A DNA stretch of 64,000 nucleotides from Roseibium sediminis (GCF_008711325.1 NZ_VXDB01000009.1:1-64000), one strand, 5' to 3'. Positions 27,479 to 37,063 are shown, counted from the first letter of the stretch. Numbers and translations: made by a program. The notes: a model not told the origin generated them from the letters alone.

Positions 27479-27601
27479 GGGCCCTAGAGCACGTCTCGCA
27501 TTCACTGAATCACTCGACGTGCTCTAGATATTTGATTTGGCGCATTTCCTGACGGCGAACCGGTATCCACTTCGCCTGGAAATGCTCTAGCGGGCCCTTT
27601 T
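27479..27601. repeat. palindromic intergenic element acting as bidirectional terminator
   Basis: The outer arms GGGCCC (27479-27484) and CGGGCCC (27591-27597) enclose two further inverted repeats: CTAGAGCACGTC/GACGTGCTCTAG (27484-27495 and 27516-27527) and GCATTTCC...GGCGAA/TTCGCC...GGAAATGC (27542-27559 and 27571-27585). T-runs flank both sides in the outward direction, so it can terminate both the pit and tup transcripts. The GAGCATTTCC/GGCGAA/TTCGCC pattern is like dispersed palindromic elements common in Rhizobiales genomes. Confidence 0.7.
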
Positions 27602-27620
27602 CTTGTTTCTGCCTGAAGGT

Positions 27621-28460
27621 TCAGTTGGGCGCCGAGCTCTTTGCGTTTGGAAAGAACAGCTGCTCGCCATTGACCTTGAAGCTCGCGATTGCCTTTTGGC
27701 CTTCCTCGCCAGTTAGCCAGTCTATGAACGTCTGTCCGAACTCGGCTTTCACGTTGGCATGTTTTTCCGGGTTCACGAGGATAACGCCATACTGGTTGAA
27801 CAGGCGATCGTCGCCTTGGGTCAGGATGTCCAGGTTGCCCTTGTTTTCAAAGGCAAGCCAGGTTGCCCGGTCAGACAGGGCATAAGCGTCCATGCCGGAC
27901 GCGGCATTCAGGGTTGCGCCCATCCCCGAGCCGGTCTCGCGATACCAACCGCCTGAACTTGCAGCAGCATCCACTTCGGCCAGCGTCCAGAGTGCCTTTT
28001 CCTTCTTGTGAGTGCCGCTGTCATCGCCGCGAGAGGCAAAGACGGAGCCGGTTTCGGCGATTTTCTTCAAGGCACTGGTGACGTCGGTCATGCCCCGGAT
28101 CCCGGCGGGGTCGGATTTCGGGCCGACGAGAACGAAGTCGTTATACATGACGTCAAAGCGCTCGACGCCGTAACCGTCGGTCACAAACTTTTCTTCGGAC
28201 GGTTTTGCATGGACGAGAAGAACATCACCATCACCGTTTGCCGCGTTCTTCAGAGCCTGACCGGTGCCAACGGCAACGACCCGCACATCAATGCCGGTCT
28301 TTTCCTCAAATGCAGGCAGGATCGCATCCAGCAGGCCCGAGTTCTGGGTGGAGGTGGTCGACTGGACGATGATGAAATCTTCCGCCAAAGCTGCAGATGA
28401 AACAGCAGATCCAACGCTTGTTGCGAACAGGGTTGACGCGAGAAATTTCGAGAAGCTCAT
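27621..28460 (-). CDS. tupA: tungstate-type ABC transporter substrate-binding protein
   Basis: A periplasmic oxyanion-binding protein of 279 residues. The signal peptide ends at about AALA (26), and the mature start FIIVQSTTSTQNSGLLD carries the TTSTQNSGL motif typical of TupA tungstate binders. SRGDDSGTHKKE and ETGSGMGATLN are further ligand-site signatures. GGAG precedes the ATG. Tungstate versus molybdate preference is inferred from the TupA-like motif. Confidence 0.88.
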   Translation of the reverse strand: MSFSKFLASTLFATSVGSAVSSAALAEDFIIVQSTTSTQNSGLLDAILPAFEEKTGIDVRVVAVGTGQALKNAANGDGDVLLVHAKPSEEKFVTDGYGVERFDVMYNDFVLVGPKSDPAGIRGMTDVTSALKKIAETGSVFASRGDDSGTHKKEKALWTLAEVDAAASSGGWYRETGSGMGATLNAASGMDAYALSDRATWLAFENKGNLDILTQGDDRLFNQYGVILVNPEKHANVKAEFGQTFIDWLTGEEGQKAIASFKVNGEQLFFPNAKSSAPN

Positions 28461-28482
28461 GAAATACTCCGGACAGTGAAAA

Positions 28483-29250
28483 TCAAACGAGGATTTCGCC
28501 GCCGAGATAGGCTCGCGCGGCGTCGGATTTCGGATTGCTGAAGAAGTCTGTAGCGGGCGTGTGTTCGCTCACATGGCCTTTGTGCAGGAACACCACTTCT
28601 TCGCCGAGGCGCTTTGCCTGATGCTGATCATGGGTCACGAGAATGACCTTCACGCCTTGCCGCCGCACCCGGCGGACGATCTGTTCGATCATCAGGACAG
28701 AGGCCGGATCAAGATTGGTGGTCGGCTCGTCCAGCAGGAGAACCTTGGGCTCCAGAATGAGAGCACGGGCAAGGGCAAGCCGTTGCTGCTCTCCGCCTGA
28801 AAGCACGCGGGCAGGGCGGCTCGCCAGATCTGTCAGAGACGCTTCTTCCAGTGCCTGCTCCAGCCGCTCCTTCCTGTTAGCCAAGGAGCGCAGCCCAAGG
28901 GCAAATTGCAAATTGGCTCGAACCGATCTGCGCAGAAGCGTCGGCTTCTGGAAGACCAGTGCCTGTTGCTTGCGGATCGCCTTTGTCAGTGTTTGCCCGT
29001 CCCAGGTGATTTCGCCAACGGTCGGCTGCAACAAGCCATGGATCAGCCGCAAGAAGACGCTCTTTCCAGCGCCATTCGGGCCCATGAGCACCGTGAGCGC
29101 ATCGGTCGTCAGATCGAGGTCAATGCCGGAGAGGATTGGCGTTGGGCCTGCCTGATACGCCAGATGCCGGACGCGGAGCGCCATTGGCGAAGCGTGTTTG
29201 TGCCTGAGTGCTTCCTCGTGAGCTGCTGGAAAGGAGACCACACTAGGCAT
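28483..29250 (-). CDS. tupC: tungstate-type ABC transporter ATP-binding protein
   Basis: A 255-residue ATPase with Walker A GPNGAGKSV, signature LSGGEQQRLALARAL, Walker B VLLLDEPTTNLDP and switch His in VTHDQHQ. It powers the TupB permease. Its start overlaps the tupB stop by 8 bases and tupA follows 22 bases later, so all three are one operon in the order tupB-tupC-tupA. Confidence 0.9.
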   Translation of the reverse strand: MPSVVSFPAAHEEALRHKHASPMALRVRHLAYQAGPTPILSGIDLDLTTDALTVLMGPNGAGKSVFLRLIHGLLQPTVGEITWDGQTLTKAIRKQQALVFQKPTLLRRSVRANLQFALGLRSLANRKERLEQALEEASLTDLASRPARVLSGGEQQRLALARALILEPKVLLLDEPTTNLDPASVLMIEQIVRRVRRQGVKVILVTHDQHQAKRLGEEVVFLHKGHVSEHTPATDFFSNPKSDAARAYLGGEILV

Positions 29251-29950
29251 GGGCGAAGCGTCCTTCTACCGATTTCAGAAGACTGGCTGTGGCATTGACA
29301 GCAAGGGCGATGAGCAACAAGACCATGCCGAGCGCCAAAGCCAGCGCAAGTTCGCCCTTGGACGTTTCAAGGGCAATCGCTGTCGTCATGACGCGGGTCA
29401 CGTGATTGATGTTGCCGCCGACAATCATCACCGCTCCGACTTCGGCAATGGCCCGGCCAAAGCCTGCCAAGAGGACAGTCATCAGCGAAAAACGGGCATC
29501 CCACAACAAGGTCGCAATGGCCGTGTGAACCGGCACCACCATGGAGCGGAACGTGTCGGCATAGTCCTCATTCAGGTCGGCGATGACCTGACGGGTAAGA
29601 GCGATGATGATCGGCGTGATCAGGATCGACTGGGCGATGATCATCGCCGTGGGTGTGTAGAGCAGTTTCAGGACGCCGAAGGGGCCAGCATTGGACAGCA
29701 TCATGTAAACGCAAAGGCCAACGACGACCGGAGGCAGGCCCATGAGCGCATTCGACAGCACGACCAGAATGCCACGCCCGGGGAATCGGGCAATGGCAAG
29801 GACGGCTCCAAGCGGCAGTCCGATCAACGCAGAAACGAGCAAGGCTGTGGCGGTGACGCGCAACGACAGGCCGACAATTTGCACAAGTGCAGGGTCTGCA
29901 TCCAGTACGAGCGTTCCTGCCAATACGAAGCTTTGTGCAAAATCCTGCAT
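29243..29950 (-). CDS. tupB: tungstate-type ABC transporter permease
   Basis: A 235-residue inner-membrane permease with about five helices and the permease loop GRAIAEVGAVMIVGGNINHVTRVMTTAI, characteristic of TupB. I start it at ATG 29950 (MQDFAQSFV), where the family begins; a longer open frame runs upstream without coding character. Confidence 0.9.
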   Translation of the reverse strand: MQDFAQSFVLAGTLVLDADPALVQIVGLSLRVTATALLVSALIGLPLGAVLAIARFPGRGILVVLSNALMGLPPVVVGLCVYMMLSNAGPFGVLKLLYTPTAMIIAQSILITPIIIALTRQVIADLNEDYADTFRSMVVPVHTAIATLLWDARFSLMTVLLAGFGRAIAEVGAVMIVGGNINHVTRVMTTAIALETSKGELALALALGMVLLLIALAVNATASLLKSVEGRFAHA

Positions 29951-29984
29951 TATTACGCTTCTTGTCCCGTCATTGTGATCATTT

Positions 29985-29996
29985 CGTATCATAACG
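29985..29996. promoter_or_regulatory. weak ModE-like half palindrome upstream of tupB
   Basis: CGTATCATAACG lies 34 bases upstream of tupB. It vaguely resembles ModE-type CGTTAT/ATAACG boxes but the arms are unequal. Low confidence. Confidence 0.15.
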
Positions 29997-30049
29997 CAGT
30001 ATTTTGGAGTCGCAAAGCCCGACAGAAGGCTAGCAGGCCAAATCATACG

Positions 30050-30080
30050 GGCAAAAAGAAAGGGCGCCTGATTGGCGCCC
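30050..30080 (-). terminator. intrinsic terminator of the sox operon
   Basis: On the minus strand GGGCGCC and GGCGCCC (genomic 30062-30068 and 30074-30080) form a perfect 7-base stem with a five-base loop, followed by TTTCTTTTTG. It is positioned 37 bases beyond soxG. Confidence 0.85.
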
Positions 30081-30116
30081 TTGCACGTTCTGATTGGTGG
30101 TGGTTGACCAAATCCC

Positions 30117-30692
30117 TCAGGCTGCGGAAAGCTCTCCGGCAGACTGAACGAGAAGACCGGCCACATAGTCCATGAACGATACCCAGGCCTCGACCACGAA
30201 ACTGTCTTCACCTGTTCGCCACACCATGACCGGTGCCTTGTGAAAGACGGTGCGGGTCACTGAACCGACAGGGAAGGCGGACACGTCCAGATCGATCGGA
30301 ATGCCTGTGTTCAGCAGCCAGACAGCACGATCGCCGGAGACGAGGATGGCTTCCTGCCGATGAGACACGTCTACAAGCGACGTTGGATGGCTTTCCAGTG
30401 CGGCCTCTAGCTTGGCTGAAACCGCTTCGAGATCGCTTTCCGGGGCAATCAGCATCCATTCGTCCGGGCCGAGCCAAAAGGCGATGCGGTCAGACGTGGT
30501 TTCGGCTGACAGAGGTTTTGCGGGCAGGGCAACGCCAAAGGCTTTGCCTGCCGCCGCGCGGGCATCGTCCCGGCAGCGGAAAGAAAGGCGTGAAACCGGA
30601 GCGGCTCTCAAAATAGAGACGCTGGAAATGGCCAGAAGCGGTTCTTCGCCAGCATCCGGCACATAGAGATCGGCGGTTACCTGATCAACCAT
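30117..30692 (-). CDS. soxG: heterotetrameric sarcosine oxidase gamma subunit
   Basis: The gamma subunit of the four-subunit enzyme that oxidises sarcosine to glycine, H2O2 and a C1 unit. The 191-residue protein has the family pattern DRIAFWLGPDEWMLIAPE and VDVSHRQEAILVSGDRAVWLLNTGIPIDLD (in two stretches), related to the GcvT/GAD fold. AGGAGG lies before the ATG at 30692; its start overlaps the end of soxA by 8 bases. Last gene of soxBDAG. Confidence 0.92.
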   Translation of the reverse strand: MVDQVTADLYVPDAGEEPLLAISSVSILRAAPVSRLSFRCRDDARAAAGKAFGVALPAKPLSAETTSDRIAFWLGPDEWMLIAPESDLEAVSAKLEAALESHPTSLVDVSHRQEAILVSGDRAVWLLNTGIPIDLDVSAFPVGSVTRTVFHKAPVMVWRTGEDSFVVEAWVSFMDYVAGLLVQSAGELSAA

Positions 30693-33684
30693 TGACCCGG
30701 CCTCCTTCCTTGTCGACAAAGATCGTGTCGGTCACTTCAACCTCGATGGCCCCGCTGGGCATTGGGACATGAAGCGTCTTGCCCATGAGGTCGCGGCCAC
30801 CCTTGACCATGGCAAGGGCGATGGACCGGCCGAGCACCGAGCTGTGGTAGGATGAGGTGACGTGGCCTTCCGCAGACGTTCCCGCTGGCGGGTTGGCCAG
30901 TTTCGTTACCTGCGCGCCTTCTTCCAGAACGACCTTCGGATCCTTGGTCAACAGACCGACAAGCTGCTTGCGCCCCTCGGCAACGAGATCTGGCCGCTGC
31001 AAGCCGCGCTTGCCGACAAAGTCGAACTTGTTCTTGCCGATGGCCCAGGACATGCCGACATCGTGCGGGGTCACCGTTCCGTCGGTTTCCTGTCCGACGA
31101 TAATGTAGCCCTTTTCGGCGCGAAGAACGTGCATCGTTTCCGTGCCGTAGACCGTGCCGTCGTGCTTCTCGATTTCCTTGGCCAGCGTCTCCCAGACCAT
31201 CTTGCCATGGCGGCGGGGAATGTTGACTTCAAAGCCGAGTTCACCGGTGAACGAAATACGCATCAGGCGGCAAGGAACACCGCAGAATGTTCCCGTGGCA
31301 ACGCTCATGTGCGGGAACGCGTCCGGCGACAGGTCGATGCCTTCCACAAACGGTGCGATCACCTCACGGGCCTTGGGCCCCTGAACCGCACAGACGGCAT
31401 ATTGCTCCGTGGTTGAAGTGATCCAGACATTCAGGTCCGGCCACTCGGTCTGGAGATAGTCCTCCATCGTCGCAAAGACATGGGCCGCGCCACCTGTTGT
31501 CGTGGTGACGTGGAAACGGTCTTCTGCCAGCCGTCCGATGACGCCGTCGTCGATGATGAAGCCGGCCTCATTGAGAAGCAGGCCATAGCGGCAGCGACCA
31601 ACACCGAGCTTCTTCCACGGGTTGGTATACATCCGCTCCAGAAATTCAGCAGCATCCGGCCCGACAACCTCGATCTTGCCGAGTGTCGAGGCATCAAAAA
31701 GGCCGACGGATTTGCGCACTGTTTCGCATTCCCGAGCAACGGCTGCATGCATGTCCTCGCCATTGATCGGAAAATACCAGGTGCGTTTCCACTGACCGAC
31801 ATCTTCAAAGACACCGTCATTTTCCACCACCCAGTCATGGGATGGAGTGCGGCGAACAGGATCAAAGAAGTCTCCGCGCGAAACGTTGGCAAAGACACCG
31901 AAAGTGGTCGGCGTATAGGGCTGGCGGAACGTCGTCAGGCCCACATCTGTCAGCGGTTTGCCAAGCGAGGTGGAGGCGATCTGCAGGGCGTTCAGGTTGG
32001 ACAAACGTCCCTGATCAGTCGCCATGCCTGTCGTTGTATAGCGCTTGATGTGCTCGATGGAGTGCATGCCCTCGCGCACGGCAAGCTTGACGTCCTTGGC
32101 GGTCACATCGTTCTGGTAGTCGACGAAAGCCTTGACCTTGGACGCGTTGCGATCATGCGGCAGGGCGCCAAGAATGCCGCCATTTCCGGCATCGGCTCCA
32201 TTTGCCTCTGCCCGGGCGAGCTTGGCGGTTTTGCCGGTCGCTGCCTTCGCCGCTTGCTCCCCGGCATTGTATCCGGCTTCCAGGGTTGCACTGAGGCCAT
32301 AGACCCCGGCGCAGGCACCTGCGGAGCGTTCGTTCTGGACGGGGGCGCCGGGAACGAAAGTGCCCAGCGTGTCGTCCCAGACGACCTTGCCGCGGGACTG
32401 AGAATAGAGGCTGACTGTTGGTGTCCAGCCGCCGGACATCAGCAGCGCGTCGCAGGTTACTTCTCCCGCAGACGTGACACCACCGGATGTTACTCGGCCT
32501 AGGAGCGCGCCTGACACGCGTTTGCGGCCTTGCGTCCCGGTGATGACACAGCCGGTTTCAACACGAATGCCGCGTGCATGGGCGACCGACAGCAAGGCTT
32601 CGGAAGGCTTCTCGCGCATGTCGGCAATGGCCGCAATGTCGACGCCGCGATCAGCGAGATCAAAAGCGGCCTGCCATGCAGTGTCGCAGGCGGTTGCGAC
32701 AAGGACGTTGTCCCCGACCTTGACGCCATAGCGATTGAGATAGGTGCGACCGGCGTCGGCAAGCATGATGCCGGGGCGATCATTCTCCGGAAACACCATG
32801 GGACGTTCGATGGCACCGGCTGCGATCACCACTTCCTTGGCCCGCACCTGCCAGAGCCGCTCGCGCGGCAGGGCCGGATCGGGGTCGGCCATATGCTCGG
32901 TCACGCGTTCGGCCAGAGACACAAAGTTCTGGGCGAAATAGCCGAAGGCCGTCGTGCGGGGCAGGAGGGTGACATTATCCTTGGCCGAAAGGCTGCGGAT
33001 GCTGTCTTCAACCCATTCTGTTGCCGACTTCCCGTCAATCGTCGCATCGCTTTCGGACAGCAATGAGCCGCCGAATTCGGACTGTTCGTCGCACAGGATC
33101 ACGCGGGCGCCGGTTTCGGCGGCAGCAAGGGCTGCAGCAAGACCGGCAGGACCGGAGCCGATGACCAGAACATCGCAATGAGCATATAGATTGCCGTAAG
33201 TGTCATGATCCGGGTTGATCGGAGGTTTTCCAAGGCCTGCGGCTGCACGGATGATCGGTTCATACACCCGGTCCCAGAAGGCGCGCGGCCACATGAAGGT
33301 CTTGTAGTAGAACCCGGCAGGAAACAGCGGTGACAGAAGGTCGTTCACTGCGCCTACGTCGAAGTCGAGCGATGGAAACCGGTTCTGGCTGATCGCCTTC
33401 AGGCCATCATAAAGCTCGACCTGTGTCGCCCGGAGGTTCGGGGTCTGGTCGCCCTTGCGATAGATGCCAACCAGTGCATTCGGCTCTTCGGATCCGGCAG
33501 TGAGGATGCCGCGCGGGCGGTGATACTTGAAGGACCGGCCAACAAGATGACGGCCATTGGCCAGCAGGGCGGAAGCGAGGGTGTCGCCTTCAACGCCAGT
33601 CAGTTCTTCGCCGTCGAACTGAAAAGTCAACTGCTTGTTGCGGTCGATCCGGCCACCGGAATGGGTGCGGAAGGGCTGGCTCAT
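30685..33684 (-). CDS. soxA: heterotetrameric sarcosine oxidase alpha subunit
   Basis: The large subunit (999 residues). In order: an N-terminal ferredoxin-like segment (TFQFDGEELTGVEGDTLASALLANG), an NAD-binding Rossmann region with VLVIGSGPAGLAAALAAAETG, a flavoprotein middle, and a C-terminal GcvT-like aminomethyltransferase domain (about 610-995) that passes formaldehyde to tetrahydrofolate. The ATG at 33684 overlaps the soxD stop (ATGA) and has GGAGG upstream; a longer frame upstream is not coding. Neighbouring glyA, purU or folD genes often found with sox are absent here. Confidence 0.96.
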   Translation of the reverse strand: MSQPFRTHSGGRIDRNKQLTFQFDGEELTGVEGDTLASALLANGRHLVGRSFKYHRPRGILTAGSEEPNALVGIYRKGDQTPNLRATQVELYDGLKAISQNRFPSLDFDVGAVNDLLSPLFPAGFYYKTFMWPRAFWDRVYEPIIRAAAGLGKPPINPDHDTYGNLYAHCDVLVIGSGPAGLAAALAAAETGARVILCDEQSEFGGSLLSESDATIDGKSATEWVEDSIRSLSAKDNVTLLPRTTAFGYFAQNFVSLAERVTEHMADPDPALPRERLWQVRAKEVVIAAGAIERPMVFPENDRPGIMLADAGRTYLNRYGVKVGDNVLVATACDTAWQAAFDLADRGVDIAAIADMREKPSEALLSVAHARGIRVETGCVITGTQGRKRVSGALLGRVTSGGVTSAGEVTCDALLMSGGWTPTVSLYSQSRGKVVWDDTLGTFVPGAPVQNERSAGACAGVYGLSATLEAGYNAGEQAAKAATGKTAKLARAEANGADAGNGGILGALPHDRNASKVKAFVDYQNDVTAKDVKLAVREGMHSIEHIKRYTTTGMATDQGRLSNLNALQIASTSLGKPLTDVGLTTFRQPYTPTTFGVFANVSRGDFFDPVRRTPSHDWVVENDGVFEDVGQWKRTWYFPINGEDMHAAVARECETVRKSVGLFDASTLGKIEVVGPDAAEFLERMYTNPWKKLGVGRCRYGLLLNEAGFIIDDGVIGRLAEDRFHVTTTTGGAAHVFATMEDYLQTEWPDLNVWITSTTEQYAVCAVQGPKAREVIAPFVEGIDLSPDAFPHMSVATGTFCGVPCRLMRISFTGELGFEVNIPRRHGKMVWETLAKEIEKHDGTVYGTETMHVLRAEKGYIIVGQETDGTVTPHDVGMSWAIGKNKFDFVGKRGLQRPDLVAEGRKQLVGLLTKDPKVVLEEGAQVTKLANPPAGTSAEGHVTSSYHSSVLGRSIALAMVKGGRDLMGKTLHVPMPSGAIEVEVTDTIFVDKEGGRVNG

Positions 33685-33986
33685 CGGGAGGCCTCCTTCG
33701 CGATGGCGTCGAGATCCGGCTTCGGCTCTCCGGTCTTGTAGACTTTCAGGAACTTGTCGCCGACGGTCTCGCGCAGGGCGTTGAAGAACCGGCCGCATCC
33801 ATGGATGTGGCGCCAACGCTCGGCGTAGATGCCCTTAGTGTTGGTGCGCATGTAGAGGAAGTCAGCCCATTGTTCGTCGCTTTGTGTCGACGGGTCAGTC
33901 GGCCGGGCAATATGCGCTTCGCCGCCGCAGCGGAACTCAAGCTCCGGGCGCTCCACCTCACAATAAGGGCAGTATATCAATAGCAT
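33681..33986 (-). CDS. soxD: heterotetrameric sarcosine oxidase delta subunit
   Basis: A 101-residue zinc-binding subunit. Zinc ligands are visible as CPYC near the N-terminus, FRCGGEAH, and HGCGRFFN. The YMRTNTKGIYAERWRHIHGC stretch is typical. It lies 11 bases after soxB and overlaps soxA by 4 bases. Confidence 0.95.
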   Translation of the reverse strand: MLLIYCPYCEVERPELEFRCGGEAHIARPTDPSTQSDEQWADFLYMRTNTKGIYAERWRHIHGCGRFFNALRETVGDKFLKVYKTGEPKPDLDAIAKEASR

Positions 33987-33997
33987 GTCGAGAACCT

Positions 33998-35251
33998 TTA
34001 ATGTGCCACTGCAGCTGCGGCAGCCTCGTCGATGAGGCGACCAGTGCGGAACCGCTCCAACGAGAAGGGAGCAGCGATCGGATGTGGCTCATCCTTGGCG
34101 ATTGTATGTGCGAAGACATGGGCAGAGCCCGGCGTGGCCTTGAAGCCGCCGGTTCCCCAGCCGCAGTTCACGAAGAGGCCCGGAACCGGTGTCTTTGCAA
34201 TGATGGGCGAGCGATCCGGTGTGACGTCGACGATGCCGCCCCAGTTGCGCAGCATGCGCATGCGGCGGAACATCGGGAACAGTTCGCAGATCGCATCGAT
34301 CGTGTGGGTGGTGATGTGGATGCCGCCAGTCTGCGAATAGGAGACGAACTGGTCGGTTCCCGCGCCGATCACCAGCTCTCCCTTGTCGGACTGGGAGATA
34401 TAGGCGTGGATCGTGTTGGACATGACCACACAGGGGAAGGCGGGTTTCACCGGTTCGGAGACGAGAGCCTGCAGCGGGTTTGACTCCAGCGGCATTCGAA
34501 TTCCGGCCATTTCCATCAGCACGGATGTGTGGCCTGCAGCAACAACGCCGACCTTTTTTGCCTTGATGAAGCCCTTGGCTGTTTCGACACCTTCAACAGA
34601 TCCATCCGCTGCCCGGCGAATGCCGGTCACGGCGCAGTTCTGGATGATGTCGACGCCCAGATCATCGGCAGCACGGGCATAGCCCCAGGCCACCGCATCG
34701 TGACGGGCTGTACCGCCGACCCGCTGCAGGGCTGCGCCAACGACTGGGTAGCGGATGTCCTTGGAAATGTTCAGCGGCGGGCAGTATTCCTTGGCTTCTT
34801 CCGGGGTCAGCCACTCGTTCTGGACACCGGCGAGGCGGTTGGCATGCACATGCCGCTTGAACACCTGAATGTCATGCACTGTGTGTGCGAGCATCATCAC
34901 GCCGCGCGCCGAGTACATCACGTTGTAGTTCAGCTCGTCAGACAGGCCATCCCAAAGCTTGACTGCGTGGTTGTAGAGCGCCGCGCTTTCTTCCCAAAGA
35001 TAGTTCGAGCGGATGATGGTCGTGTTTCGACCGGTGTTGCCACCGCCCAGCCAGCCTTTTTCGATAACGGCAATGTTTTTGATGCCGTGTTCCTTGGCCA
35101 GATAATAGGCTGTGCCCAGACCATGTCCGCCCGCGCCAACGATGACCACATCATACTCGGCCTTCGGCTCGGGCGCGCGCCATTGACGACCCCAGTTCTG
35201 GTGCGCCGAAAAGGCGTTTTTGGCCAGTTCCAGAAAAGAATATCGCTTCAT
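33998..35251 (-). CDS. soxB: heterotetrameric sarcosine oxidase beta subunit
   Basis: The FAD/FMN-carrying beta subunit (417 residues). It has the dinucleotide-binding [22 protein letters not shown], the [22 protein letters not shown] segment (in two parts), the flavin-linkage region [16 protein letters not shown], and C-terminal [16 protein letters not shown]. First gene of soxBDAG. Its upstream region is shared with the divergent mtoX operon. The role is growth on sarcosine or glycine-betaine-derived methyl groups. Confidence 0.96.
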   Translation of the reverse strand: MKRYSFLELAKNAFSAHQNWGRQWRAPEPKAEYDVVIVGAGGHGLGTAYYLAKEHGIKNIAVIEKGWLGGGNTGRNTTIIRSNYLWEESAALYNHAVKLWDGLSDELNYNVMYSARGVMMLAHTVHDIQVFKRHVHANRLAGVQNEWLTPEEAKEYCPPLNISKDIRYPVVGAALQRVGGTARHDAVAWGYARAADDLGVDIIQNCAVTGIRRAADGSVEGVETAKGFIKAKKVGVVAAGHTSVLMEMAGIRMPLESNPLQALVSEPVKPAFPCVVMSNTIHAYISQSDKGELVIGAGTDQFVSYSQTGGIHITTHTIDAICELFPMFRRMRMLRNWGGIVDVTPDRSPIIAKTPVPGLFVNCGWGTGGFKATPGSAHVFAHTIAKDEPHPIAAPFSLERFRTGRLIDEAAAAAVAH

Positions 35252-35755
35252 CAGCGAGCTGCTCCAACACTCCAGAGAACGGACAGCGTGATTGTTACCA
35301 CGGTTTTGCGGAATACTGGCTGGCGTTTGCCCATGATTTCAAGTGCCAACGATACATCCAGTCTCGTGCATCATTGCGATCAGGCATTGATAAGCATGGC
35401 GATTTTCAGTCGCCCGCTGGTCTGAAAGCGACACCGGTCAGGAACTATCGTCGCAGGGCGTTCTCCCGCCATTTGATGCGATTGTTTGGCAGGTTCGATG
35501 TCGATAGCACTGAATGTACCGCAATACAGACCTTAGTATATCCGCTGAAAATATTTTTAAAGATCGCATCTTGACGCAAAGGAATAGGTGCGACTTCATA
35601 TGTGTAAAGGCAATGATTACTAAATATCGCTCGTTTGAGGAAAAAATATAACAATCAACTGGTCGCAGTCCTGCTTTTTGGGTGGGGGAAACGGTCAGTC
35701 GCATCAGTTCAGGCGATGAATTAAGTCCGATACTGCGATTTTGGAGGAAAACACT
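35252..35755. other. divergent regulatory region between soxB and mtoX
   Basis: About 500 bases hold no convincing gene. The stretch 35530-35660 is AT-rich. A GG-N10-GC pair at 35661-35674 is a possible sigma-54 site for mtoX. No regulator gene for either operon lies beside them. Confidence 0.45.
35659..35676 (+). promoter_or_regulatory. weak sigma-54-like -24/-12 site upstream of mtoX
   Basis: CTGG at 35659-35662 and TGCT at 35672-35675 give GG and GC exactly ten bases apart, as required. However, the CACG part of the consensus is not matched, so this is only suggestive. Confidence 0.25.
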
Positions 35756-37063
35756 ATGGGTTTCAGGAAGTTGGCGTCGGTTTTTGCAGGTGCTACCATG
35801 CTCATGTCGCCGGGCTTGTCCTTGGCCGATGAAACCTGTCAGTCCCCCTATATGCCGAAGATCACGGGCGAAGAGGAGTTCGTCTACGTCTGGACGCTCG
35901 GCAAGGAAGGAATTGGCGACGAATCCGACAAGCTGGTAACCGTGGATGTTCGCAAGGGATCAGATACCTACGGCAAGGTGGTGGCCAGTCTTTCGGTGGG
36001 CGGGCGAAACGAGGCTCATCATGCCGGCTTTTCCGCCGACCGTCGCTTTCTTTGGGCCGGTGGCCTCGATACCAACAAGATCTTTGTTTTCGACGTGCAT
36101 TCCGATCCTGGCAAACCCATTTTGACCAAGACGATCGACACCTTCGTCAAGGATACCGGCGGGGCCGTTGGCCCGCACACTTTCTACGGCCTTCCGGGGC
36201 GCATGATGATTTCGGCCCTGTCGAATGACAAGGATCACGGCGGGCGCACGGCTCTGGTGGAGTATTCCGATGAAGGTGAGTTTATTGCCACTCACTGGAT
36301 GCCGACCGCAGAAGATCCACGCGGCGCCAAGATCGCCAGCGATGTTGTCGACGGCTACGGTTATGACGTGCGCGCCCTGATCCGCAAGAACGTGATGCTG
36401 AGTTCCTCTTTCACCGGCTGGTCCAACTACATGATGGATTTTGGCCAGATGCTGGAAGACGGCGAGGCAATGAAGCGCTTCGGCCAGACCGTTGTCCAAT
36501 GGGACCTGCATTCGCGTCAGCCGAAGAAGGTGATGCATGTGCCCGGTGCGCCGCTGGAGATCCGCTTCGCATGGGGCCCGGAAAACAATTACGCGTTCAC
36601 GACTGCGGCCCTGACTTCCAAGTTGTGGCTGATCCACGCGGATGACAACAATGAATGGCATGCCAAGGAAGTTGCCGATATCGGCGACCCAGCGTCCATC
36701 CCGCTGCCCGTGGACATCTCCATCTCTGCGGATGATTCCCGCCTTTGGATCAACACCTTCATGGATGGAAAGACCCGCCTTTTCGACATTTCCGATCCCT
36801 ATGCGCCCAAGCAGATCTACGAGAAGGTGATTGGTGATCAGGTGAACATGGTATCCCAGAGTTGGGATGGAAAACGGGTCTATTTCACCAGCTCGCTGCT
36901 CGCCCAATGGGACAAGAAAGGCGATGCGGACGACCAGTATCTGAAAGCCTATGACTGGGACGGGAAAGACCTGAAGCTGCAGTTCGAGCTCGACTTTTAC
37001 AAGGAAGGTCTTGGCCGCGCACATATCATGCGCTTCGGCTCCAGCAAGCTTTTCGGCAGCTGA
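35756..37063 (+). CDS. mtoX: methanethiol oxidase (SBP56/selenium-binding protein family)
   Basis: Expected to oxidise methanethiol to formaldehyde, hydrogen sulfide and H2O2 in the periplasm. The 435-residue protein has a signal peptide ending near residue 24 (LSLA-DE). The mature SBP56 beta-propeller core is recognisable by SVGGRNEAHHAGFSADRR, GLDTNKIFVFDV, PHTFYGLPGRMMISALSN, YGYDVRALIRKNVMLSSS and the His-rich ends of blades. GGAGGA lies before the ATG at 35756. It is followed by a SCO1-like and a MauG-like gene, the arrangement described for the copper-containing enzyme of Hyphomicrobium. The name rests on family plus this context; plain SBP56 proteins of other function exist. Confidence 0.85.
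   Translation: MGFRKLASVFAGATMLMSPGLSLADETCQSPYMPKITGEEEFVYVWTLGKEGIGDESDKLVTVDVRKGSDTYGKVVASLSVGGRNEAHHAGFSADRRFLWAGGLDTNKIFVFDVHSDPGKPILTKTIDTFVKDTGGAVGPHTFYGLPGRMMISALSNDKDHGGRTALVEYSDEGEFIATHWMPTAEDPRGAKIASDVVDGYGYDVRALIRKNVMLSSSFTGWSNYMMDFGQMLEDGEAMKRFGQTVVQWDLHSRQPKKVMHVPGAPLEIRFAWGPENNYAFTTAALTSKLWLIHADDNNEWHAKEVADIGDPASIPLPVDISISADDSRLWINTFMDGKTRLFDISDPYAPKQIYEKVIGDQVNMVSQSWDGKRVYFTSSLLAQWDKKGDADDQYLKAYDWDGKDLKLQFELDFYKEGLGRAHIMRFGSSKLFGS

Noticed and set aside
29951-30010. ModE box upstream of tupB
   Set aside because: Only a loose, unequal-armed match; recorded at very low confidence rather than as a finding.
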